A DNA stretch of 5,155 bases from assembly GCA_016650185.1 (NCBI GenBank), contig JAENWE010000338.1:1-5155 (forward strand), read 5' to 3'. Positions 1 to 5,155 of the stretch are shown piece after piece. Every line of letters begins with the position of its first letter. The stretch's first letter is position 1. The stretch is from Vicinamibacteria bacterium. Lineage in GTDB: Bacteria; Acidobacteriota; Vicinamibacteria; Fen-336; JAGNNV01. Under the pieces are notes generated by a model. That model saw only the letters and a program-made list of their open reading frames with translations, searched no databases and was not told where the DNA came from. The position numbers and the translations under genes were made by a program.

Positions 1-2
1 AA

Positions 3-2216
3 TCAGAAACTCACCATCCGCGTGAACTTCACCACCAGGCTCCGCCCCGGAACCGGGGCTTCGGGAGTCGCGAAAGCCTGCTCGTTGTACACGATGTAAA
101 GATCGGAGAGCGGACGATGAATAAAGTTGAAGCGGATGTTCGTGTTCCGCACCTTTTGATCGTAGTCGTACTGGATCAGGGCGTCGAGAAACATGTTCCG
201 GCTGAATGAGTAGTTGCTGCGCACGGTCAGAAGGCTCTGAACGAAGTGCGCGTTCAGGGAATCGAGATCCACCTTCGTCCGCGAGAGCCCGGCCGAAATG
301 GAGAAACGGTAGTTGGGTCGAATCCGGACCTGCGGGGAGATGATGGTCTGACGACCGTTCCACAAACCTCCCTTGCCCAGATCGAGGTTGACGGACAGCT
401 TCCGGCTCGGATCGGAATTCAGCTTGAACTGATGGACATGCCAGTCGTAGAAGCCCTTCGGGATCGGCGCAGAATCGCGATGTATCTTGAAGGGCCGGAC
501 GAGAGTGTCGGCCTGCGGATTCGCCGAGTATTCGAAAAAGCCGCCGTTGCTCAGAAACACCGTGAAGCCGTTGTGCAGCCTCTTGGCCAGGAATTTTCCG
601 TGAAGGTCGTTGAAATAGTTCCACACGATGTGCGGATGCAGCTCCCGCACCCCGAACCGGCGGAGGGCTTGAGGCCGAGGTCGCAGCCCGAAGTCGGTGA
701 AGGTCTTGCGAATCCCCGTCCTCCTCAGATACCCGAGTTCGTCATTGAACTGGGGATCGATCTGCATGAATCCGGCCTTCACGTGGACGAAATTCCCCTC
801 CCGATTCAAAGACGTCCGAACCGCCGATTGCCCCCCGTGGCGACCAGGGCTTTCACTCTTGAGCGCATAAGCGCTCCAGTCCAGATTGCCGGGAAGGCGA
901 ATCGTGGCGTCCAGTCCGTAGACACGGTTGTAACTGTCATCCCGGCCGGTGGCCTGCCGGGTCATGAATATCGCGCCGAAGTCTGAATTCTTGAGAATGT
1001 TGCGCCGGATCCGCAGCACGCCCCAGAGGTTCGACGGCTCGGCCGAAACCTCCTTGGTGTGCGCGAACAGGCCGCCCACCGAAAATCCACCCAGGCGGCC
1101 GGTCAGCCTCCCGCCCGCGGTGATGGGGATGGGCGTCCCCTGCGAGGAGAGGCCTATCCGTCGCGAGAAGAAGGGCAGCAGATCCTCGTCGGGAGTCGGG
1201 GCCAGCACCACCCCAGTGTTTCGCGCCGCATCGCCCACGTAGAAGACCCCGGAGTTCTCCAGAAAGAAATCGCGCTTTTCGGGGAAAAACTGGGAGAACT
1301 GGGTGAGGTTCACCTGCTGCTCGTCCGCCTCGGCTTGCGCGAAATCGGGGTTGATCGTGGCGTCCAAGGTCAACGAGGGCGTGAGGGCTCCTTTGAAGTC
1401 GACGCCAATGTCCCCGCTTTGATCGAAAACGCCTCCGGTCGGACGCACCGTGCTGCCCGCCACATAGGGCTTGACCCGCAGGTCGCGCCCGGGGGTGCCG
1501 GCGTCGAGCCCGGTCAGGTCGCCGCCCAGCGACATACGGGCGAAGGTGTAGGCGCGCGGAATGAGAGACCAATAGCTGACTTCGTTCTTGCGCCGGATTC
1601 TTCGGGCGAAGTTCACTCCCCAAGTCGCCTGGTCCGACGGTTCAAAGCGAAGGGCCTTGAAAGGGATCCTGATCTCCGCGATCCAACCGTTCTCCACCTT
1701 CCGGGTGGCGACCCACCACACCGCGTCCCAGCTCGCATTGATCTCGCGGCCCTCGTTCGCGAACTGCTGGTCCGCCTTGGCCCCTTCGGGGTTGGTGTAG
1801 AAGATGTACCCGTTGCGGCGGTCTTTGAACGTATCCAGAGCCAGACCGAAAGTGTCCTGCTCGTCTTCCTTGAAGTCCTTGCGCAGGGCGCTCACGATCA
1901 GCTTCTTCGGCTCACGGTCGTGGCAATACGCGGCGATGTAAAGGCTGTCCGCGTCGAAGGCGATGCGCACCTCGGTATCCTCCGAGGCGGGAGCGCTTTC
2001 CTGGGGTTCCGATTGGACAAAACCAGAGACGGGCTTCGCCACCTTCCACACCTCATCGTCCAGCACGCCATCGAGCTTCACCTCGGTCGCCGTCCGGGTG
2101 GCGATCGTGCTCAGCCGACCTTCGATGGACCTCCCGGACTGGAGCGTGTCGGCAACAATCGGCGTCACCGATATCGCCAGGAGGAGAAGGGATAGGAGCG
2201 GCCTCTGTGGGAGCAT
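3..2216 (-). CDS. Outer-membrane protein with CBM9-like domain and DUF5916 region
   Basis: The product is probably an outer-membrane beta-barrel protein of unknown function with a periplasmic carbohydrate-binding-like domain; no enzymatic role can be read from it. I start it at the ATG at 2216 (737 residues) because a signal peptide begins there: Arg in the n-region, a core of LLSLLLLAIS, and a likely cleavage after TPIVA. Residues 47-225 of this version look like the CBM9-like domain: LDGVLDDEVW, then SWDAVWWVATRKVENGW and IPFKALRF. The DUF5916 hallmarks follow: LDATINPDFAQAEAD (about 284-298), FFPEKRDFF (310-318) and PFFSRRIG (348-355). The remainder alternates polar and aromatic residues like barrel strands and ends VVKFTRMVSF, with the terminal Phe typical of BAM-assembled proteins. 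A GTG at 2315 would give 770 residues but adds a 33-residue Pro/Ser/Ala-rich stretch before the signal peptide. Neither start has a good Shine-Dalgarno site. The family assignment is firm; the function and start are less so. Confidence 0.92.
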   Translation of the reverse strand: MLPQRPLLSLLLLAISVTPIVADTLQSGRSIEGRLSTIATRTATEVKLDGVLDDEVWKVAKPVSGFVQSEPQESAPASEDTEVRIAFDADSLYIAAYCHDREPKKLIVSALRKDFKEDEQDTFGLALDTFKDRRNGYIFYTNPEGAKADQQFANEGREINASWDAVWWVATRKVENGWIAEIRIPFKALRFEPSDQATWGVNFARRIRRKNEVSYWSLIPRAYTFARMSLGGDLTGLDAGTPGRDLRVKPYVAGSTVRPTGGVFDQSGDIGVDFKGALTPSLTLDATINPDFAQAEADEQQVNLTQFSQFFPEKRDFFLENSGVFYVGDAARNTGVVLAPTPDEDLLPFFSRRIGLSSQGTPIPITAGGRLTGRLGGFSVGGLFAHTKEVSAEPSNLWGVLRIRRNILKNSDFGAIFMTRQATGRDDSYNRVYGLDATIRLPGNLDWSAYALKSESPGRHGGQSAVRTSLNREGNFVHVKAGFMQIDPQFNDELGYLRRTGIRKTFTDFGLRPRPQALRRFGVRELHPHIVWNYFNDLHGKFLAKRLHNGFTVFLSNGGFFEYSANPQADTLVRPFKIHRDSAPIPKGFYDWHVHQFKLNSDPSRKLSVNLDLGKGGLWNGRQTIISPQVRIRPNYRFSISAGLSRTKVDLDSLNAHFVQSLLTVRSNYSFSRNMFLDALIQYDYDQKVRNTNIRFNFIHRPLSDLYIVYNEQAFATPEAPVPGRSLVVKFTRMVSF
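2151..2216 (-). other. Predicted Sec signal peptide of the DUF5916 protein
   Basis: The first 22 codons from the ATG at 2216 encode a short n-region with one Arg (MLPQRP), a leucine-rich hydrophobic core and a polar end reading TPIVA before Asp. The V-x/A pattern before the cut fits signal peptidase I. There is no cysteine at the cut site, so it is not a lipoprotein signal. This is the main reason for preferring the 2216 start over the upstream GTG at 2315. Confidence 0.7.
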
Positions 2217-2307
2217 TGGCGCGGAGCTTACGGGACTCGCCGGCCCTGGGGGCGCAACCGGGCTTTCGATCGACGCATTCGAATCCAAGGGCCGAAGCGA
2301 GGCATCT

Positions 2308-2337
2308 TTGACCACGGCGAAGCCCTGAACATAGGAT
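2308..2337 (+). promoter_or_regulatory. Candidate sigma70-type promoter for the deacylase gene
   Basis: TTGACC at 2308-2313 matches five of six bases of the -35 consensus. TAGGAT at 2332-2337 matches four of six of the -10 consensus, including the first two and last positions, with an 18-base spacer. Transcription would start near 2344, giving a leader of about 78 bases before the ATG at 2422. The -35 box lies just inside the alternative GTG-initiated N-terminus of the opposite gene, which slightly favours the shorter form of that gene. Found by eye only. Confidence 0.35.
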
Positions 2338-2350
2338 GCGCTTTTCCTAT
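2331..2350. repeat. Inverted repeat ATAGGA-8-TCCTAT over the candidate promoter
   Basis: The arms ATAGGA (2331-2336) and TCCTAT (2345-2350) are perfect inverted copies separated by 8 bases. The repeat covers the -10 box and the predicted transcription start of the plus-strand promoter, so it would suit a repressor half-site pair. Six-base arms can arise by chance, and no known regulator motif is recognised. Confidence 0.3.
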
Positions 2351-2408
2351 CTGCACAAGATCTTCGAATCGCAGACGGCCGGCCGCCCCAAGGTCAGCAA
2401 ACCGCAGC

Positions 2409-2412
2409 GAGG
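2409..2412 (+). promoter_or_regulatory. Shine-Dalgarno site GAGG of the deacylase gene
   Basis: GAGG, in the context GCGAGGTAA, lies 9 bases before the ATG at 2422. The spacing is normal, and the site supports that ATG as the start of the deacylase gene. By contrast, the opposite gene has no comparable site before either candidate start. Confidence 0.65.
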
Positions 2413-2421
2413 TAACGCACC

Positions 2422-4026
2422 ATGAAACGAATCGAGACTCTGGCCGCGCTGGCGTTGGTGCTGGTGTTCGTCTCGTCAGACTCATCCACCGGGAGCGAAG
2501 CGCCATTCGATCTCGTCATCACCGGCGCGCGGATTGTCGATGGCTCGGGGAACCCCTGGTACCGCGGCGATGTCTACCTTCGCGGAGATACGGTGGCCGT
2601 CATCGATATGGCCCACCGCCGATTCGCGGCAAAACGCAAGATCGACGGAGTGGGCCTGGTTCTCGCCCCCGGTTTCATCGACATCCACACCCATGCCCGG
2701 CGGGCCATTCTCGACATCCCCACCGCGGAGAACTACGTCCGTCAGGGCGTCACCACCCTGATCGAAGGCCCGGACGGCAGTTCGCCCGTTCCCTTGCGGC
2801 CCTTTCTGGAAGAGGTCGCGAGGGTGAAGACGTCGGTGAACTTCGGCGCGTTCATCGGCCAGGGCTCGATCCGGACAGCGATCATCGGGCCCAACGACCG
2901 CGAGGCAACCGCGGAGGAGAGGGCGCGAATGCTGGAGATGGTGCGTCAGGGAATGCGGGACGGCGCGTTCGGTCTGTCTACGGGACTCTTCTATGTCCCG
3001 GGAACGTTCACGCCCACCGAAGAGGTGACCGCCCTCGCCCGGGTGGCGGGCGAGATGGGCGGCATTCACATTTCTCACATGCGCAACGAGGCGGCGGATG
3101 TTCTGAAGAGCGTGAATGAGACCATCGCCATCGGCGAGGACGGACACCTGCCGACGCAGGTGACGCACCACAAGATCATCGGCAAAGGCAATTGGGGCGC
3201 TTCCACGGAGACCCTGGCCCTGGTGGCCGCGGCTCGGGCCCGAGGCGTGGATGCGACCATCGATCAATATCCCTACACCGCGTCGTCGACCGGCATCAAC
3301 GCACTGCTTCCGGCCTGGGCGCAGGATGGGGGCCGCGACGCCACCCTGAAGCGGCTCCAGGATCCGGAAACGCGGGCGCGGATCAAGGCCATCGTGATCG
3401 ACAACATCCGATTCGATCGCGGCGGCGGCGATCCGAAGAACATCCAGATCGCATCCGCTGGATTCGATCCGACCCTTGCGGGAAAGAACCTCGCTCAGAT
3501 CACGGCGGCCCGCGGCGCCCCGGTCACCATCGAAAACGCCGCCGACACCGCCCTCGACATCATCGAGAAGGGCGGGGCTTCGGCGATCTTCCATGCCATC
3601 AGCGAGGAGGATCTGGTCCGGATCATGCGGGATCCCAATTCGATGGTCGGCTCGGATGGCGAAGTGATCCGCTTCGGGGTGGCCGCCCCACATCCGCGCG
3701 GCTATGGGACATTCGTGCGCGTCCTCGGTCGCTACGTGCGTGACCTCAAGGTCATCACCTTGCAGGACGCGGTTCGGAAGATGACCTCGTTCCCGGCTCA
3801 GCGTCTGGGTCTGTTCGACCGGGGCCTGGTCCGGCCGGGCATGAAGGCCGACCTTGTCCTCTTCGACGAGAAGGAGATTGGCGATCGCGCGACTTTCGAA
3901 AACACCCACCAATACGCGGTGGGGGTGAAGTTCGTGCTGGTCGGCGGCGAGGTGGTCTTCGACGGACAGACCATGACCGCGGCCCGGCCGGGAAAAATCC
4001 TCAAAGGCCCGTCAAGCGACTGGTAA
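2422..4026 (+). CDS. Exported N-acyl-D-amino-acid deacylase family amidohydrolase
   Basis: This 534-residue metal-dependent hydrolase belongs to the D-aminoacylase branch of the amidohydrolase superfamily (Amidohydro_3). Such enzymes cleave N-acyl-D-amino acids to a free D-amino acid and a carboxylate. The ATG is supported by GAGG 9 bases upstream. Residues 1 to about 25 form a signal peptide (MKRIETLAALALVLVFV) without a lipobox Cys, so the enzyme is probably periplasmic. Family landmarks are the opening DLVITGARIVDGSG (30-43), the metal motif FIDIHTH (His89, His91), ISHMRNEA (His219), VTHHK (His249/250), SDGE with the likely catalytic Asp412, HPRGYGTF (424-431), and the composite-sandwich end RPGMKADLVLFD (471-482). 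The usual GNCG motif, whose Cys binds metal in Alcaligenes D-aminoacylase, reads EGPDG at 115-119, placing Asp118 at that position. The true substrate could therefore differ, for example another N-acyl amino acid or a dipeptide. It is divergent from the DUF5916 gene and convergent with clpB. Confidence 0.92.
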   Translation: MKRIETLAALALVLVFVSSDSSTGSEAPFDLVITGARIVDGSGNPWYRGDVYLRGDTVAVIDMAHRRFAAKRKIDGVGLVLAPGFIDIHTHARRAILDIPTAENYVRQGVTTLIEGPDGSSPVPLRPFLEEVARVKTSVNFGAFIGQGSIRTAIIGPNDREATAEERARMLEMVRQGMRDGAFGLSTGLFYVPGTFTPTEEVTALARVAGEMGGIHISHMRNEAADVLKSVNETIAIGEDGHLPTQVTHHKIIGKGNWGASTETLALVAAARARGVDATIDQYPYTASSTGINALLPAWAQDGGRDATLKRLQDPETRARIKAIVIDNIRFDRGGGDPKNIQIASAGFDPTLAGKNLAQITAARGAPVTIENAADTALDIIEKGGASAIFHAISEEDLVRIMRDPNSMVGSDGEVIRFGVAAPHPRGYGTFVRVLGRYVRDLKVITLQDAVRKMTSFPAQRLGLFDRGLVRPGMKADLVLFDEKEIGDRATFENTHQYAVGVKFVLVGGEVVFDGQTMTAARPGKILKGPSSDW

Positions 4027-4032
4027 GTACAG

Positions 4033-5155
4033 CTAGGCCGCCTGGGTCTTTCGCTCTTCCTGTCGGAACGCGAGGTCGCCGTCCTTCGTGGGCTCGACGG
4101 TCAGTTTGTCGCCTTCGCGGAAGTGGCCAGCGAGGATCTGCAGGGCCAGTGGATTCTCAACCATTCTCTGAATGGCCCTCTTCAGGGGTCGGGCTCCAAA
4201 GACGGGATCGTAGCCGACATGCGCCAGCAGGGTCGCCGCTTCAGGTGAGAGTGTGATGTCGATCTTCTTCTCCGCCACCCGCTTCTTGAGGTCCTCGAAC
4301 TGGATGAGGACGATCTCGCGAATCTGATCTTCGCGGAGCGCGCCGAAGGTGACGATTTCGTCGATGCGATTCAGGAACTCGGGACGGAAGGTTTTGCGCA
4401 GGGCGTCCATGAGCCGGCCCTTGATGTCGGGAATGTCTCTCTGCGCCGATTCCTGAATCAAGTCCGAGGCCACGTTGCTGGTCATGATGAGAACCGTGTT
4501 CTTGAAGTCCACGGTCCGGCCCTTGCCGTCGGTGAGCCGCCCTTCGTCGAGTACCTGAAGAAGGATATTGAAGACGTCCGGATGCGCCTTCTCAATTTCA
4601 TCGAAAAGGATGACGGCGTACGGCCGGCGGCGGATGGTTTCCGTCAACTGACCGCCCTCGTCGTAGCCCACGTAGCCCGGAGGGGCTCCGACCAGGCGAG
4701 ACACCGAGTGCTTCTCCATGTACTCGGACATGTCGATCCGGACCATGGCCTTTTCGTCGTCGAAAAGGAAGTCGGCCAACGCGCGCGCCAGCTCCGTCTT
4801 GCCCACGCCGGTGGGGCCCATGAAGAGGAATGAACCGATCGGTCGCTTCGGATCGGAAAGACCGGCCCGGGAACGACGCACCGCGTTCGAAACCAAGAGC
4901 AACGCCTCCTCCTGGCCCACCACGCGGGCGCGGAGACGCTCCTCCATCTTCACCATGCGCTCGACGTCGCCTTCGAGCATCTTGGTGACGGGAATGCCGG
5001 TCCACTTCGCCACCACTTCGGCGACGTCTTCGGCCTCCACCTCCTCCTTGAGCATGCGCTTCTTTGACTGGAGCCTCGAGAGCACGGAACGGGCGTCGTT
5101 GATCTCCTTCTCGAGTGCGGGAATCGTGCCGTACTGGAGTTCGGCGGCCCGGGCG
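4033..5155 (-). CDS. clpB: ATP-dependent chaperone ClpB, C-terminal part (5' end outside window)
   Basis: ClpB is a hexameric cytoplasmic AAA+ disaggregase that threads aggregated proteins with DnaK/DnaJ/GrpE. The 373 residues seen are the C-terminal part of a protein usually near 860 residues; the frame stays open to the right edge, so an in-frame GTG at 5085 is internal. The fragment opens in the end of the coiled-coil middle domain (AELQYGTIPALEKEI) and continues through VVAKWTGIPVTKML. The second AAA+ module has Walker A GPTGVGKT (residues 113-120), the pore loop GAPPGYVGYDEGG, Walker B VILFDEIEKAH (181-191), sensor 1 IMTSN, the arginine-finger segment FLNRIDE (260-266) and sensor 2 GARPLKR (320-326). 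The small C-terminal domain ends at TAG, 4033-4035. No IGF/IGL-type ClpP-binding tripeptide is seen in the ATPase module, which favours ClpB over ClpA or ClpC. All visible catalytic motifs are intact. Its promoter lies outside the window. Confidence 0.97.
   Translation of the reverse strand, partial: ARAAELQYGTIPALEKEINDARSVLSRLQSKKRMLKEEVEAEDVAEVVAKWTGIPVTKMLEGDVERMVKMEERLRARVVGQEEALLLVSNAVRRSRAGLSDPKRPIGSFLFMGPTGVGKTELARALADFLFDDEKAMVRIDMSEYMEKHSVSRLVGAPPGYVGYDEGGQLTETIRRRPYAVILFDEIEKAHPDVFNILLQVLDEGRLTDGKGRTVDFKNTVLIMTSNVASDLIQESAQRDIPDIKGRLMDALRKTFRPEFLNRIDEIVTFGALREDQIREIVLIQFEDLKKRVAEKKIDITLSPEAATLLAHVGYDPVFGARPLKRAIQRMVENPLALQILAGHFREGDKLTVEPTKDGDLAFRQEERKTQAA

Larger units (their letters stand above)
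2217..2421. promoter_or_regulatory. Divergent intergenic control region
   Basis: These 205 bases separate the start codons of the two divergent genes and must contain the promoters of both, unless one is leaderless. The plus-strand side has a plausible promoter (2308-2337) and ribosome-binding site (2409-2412). On the minus strand the best I find is TTGTGC (2358-2353) and TATGTT (2333-2328), 19 bases apart, which is weak. If real, its -10 box would overlap the -10 box of the plus-strand promoter. Perfect short palindromes occur at 2357-2364 (AAGATCTT) and 2376-2385 (CGGCCGGCCG). I recognise no known operator or riboswitch here. If the GTG at 2315 is the true start of the minus-strand gene, the region shrinks to 106 bases. 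Confidence 0.55.

Noticed and set aside
1059..2195. Long open frame on the plus strand opposite the DUF5916 gene (378 codons)
   Set aside because: It is another antisense shadow of low-complexity composition with no family motif, while the minus-strand frame carries clear CBM9/DUF5916 motifs along the same stretch.
2278..2370. Direct repeat TTCGAATC at 2278-2285 and 2363-2370 in the divergent region
   Set aside because: One repeated 8-mer containing a palindromic core in about 200 bases is not unlikely by chance, and it is not linked to either promoter candidate in a telling way.
2482..3912. Long open frame on the minus strand opposite the deacylase gene (476 codons)
   Set aside because: It is a shadow of a GC-rich coding sequence. 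Its translation is rich in Arg, Gly, Asp and His without recognisable domains, and the plus-strand frame has complete amidohydrolase motifs.
3983..3997. Palindrome CCCGGCCGGG followed by AAAAA near the end of the deacylase gene, considered as a terminator
   Set aside because: On the plus strand the tract after the palindrome is A, not T; on the minus strand the T-run comes before the palindrome. The palindrome is also coding and has no loop.
4033..5085. Treating the GTG at 5085 as the start of a short 350-residue ATPase
   Set aside because: The same frame stays open to the window edge and encodes ClpB middle-domain sequence (AELQYGTIPALEKEI), so this is the 3' part of a full clpB gene cut by the window.
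1..5155. RNA genes, mobile elements, CRISPR arrays, toxin-antitoxin or defence genes
   Set aside because: Nearly the whole window is covered by three ordinary coding genes. I found no repeat array, terminal inverted repeats, transposase motif or tRNA-like sequence by eye.

Overview
This 5.2 kb window is GC-rich chromosomal DNA from a Gram-negative bacterium. It holds two complete genes and one partial gene, packed tightly. The Gram-negative assignment rests on an outer-membrane-type protein that ends in phenylalanine and on a second protein with a signal peptide. Large DUF5916 outer-membrane proteins together with exported D-aminoacylase-like hydrolases are familiar in Acidobacteriota, Gemmatimonadota and related soil or sediment lineages. 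That placement is inference; nothing in the window fixes a taxon.

Layout. (1) Positions 3-2216, minus strand: a secreted or outer-membrane protein with an N-terminal CBM9-like domain and a C-terminal DUF5916 region, probably a beta-barrel. (2) Positions 2217-2421: a divergent control region with a candidate sigma70-type promoter and a Shine-Dalgarno site for the plus-strand gene, plus a small inverted repeat over the promoter. (3) Positions 2422-4026, plus strand: an exported amidohydrolase of the N-acyl-D-amino-acid deacylase type. The conserved family cysteine appears to be replaced by aspartate. (4) A 6-base gap. (5) Positions 4033-5155, minus strand, running off the right edge: the C-terminal part of the disaggregase ClpB, covering the end of the middle domain, the whole second AAA+ module and the C-terminal domain.

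How they may work together. The outer-membrane protein and the deacylase are divergent neighbours that share a short control region, and both are predicted to leave the cytoplasm. They could act together in handling N-acylated amino acids or other envelope-derived or scavenged compounds, but only position and predicted location support this. ClpB is a general heat-shock chaperone, and its tail-to-tail placement with the deacylase gene implies no functional link.

I saw no RNA gene, mobile element, CRISPR array, phage gene or tandem repeat. No clearly new system is visible. The points most worth a second look are the altered metal-site motif of the deacylase, the divergent control region, and the near-abutting convergent gene ends with no recognisable terminator.
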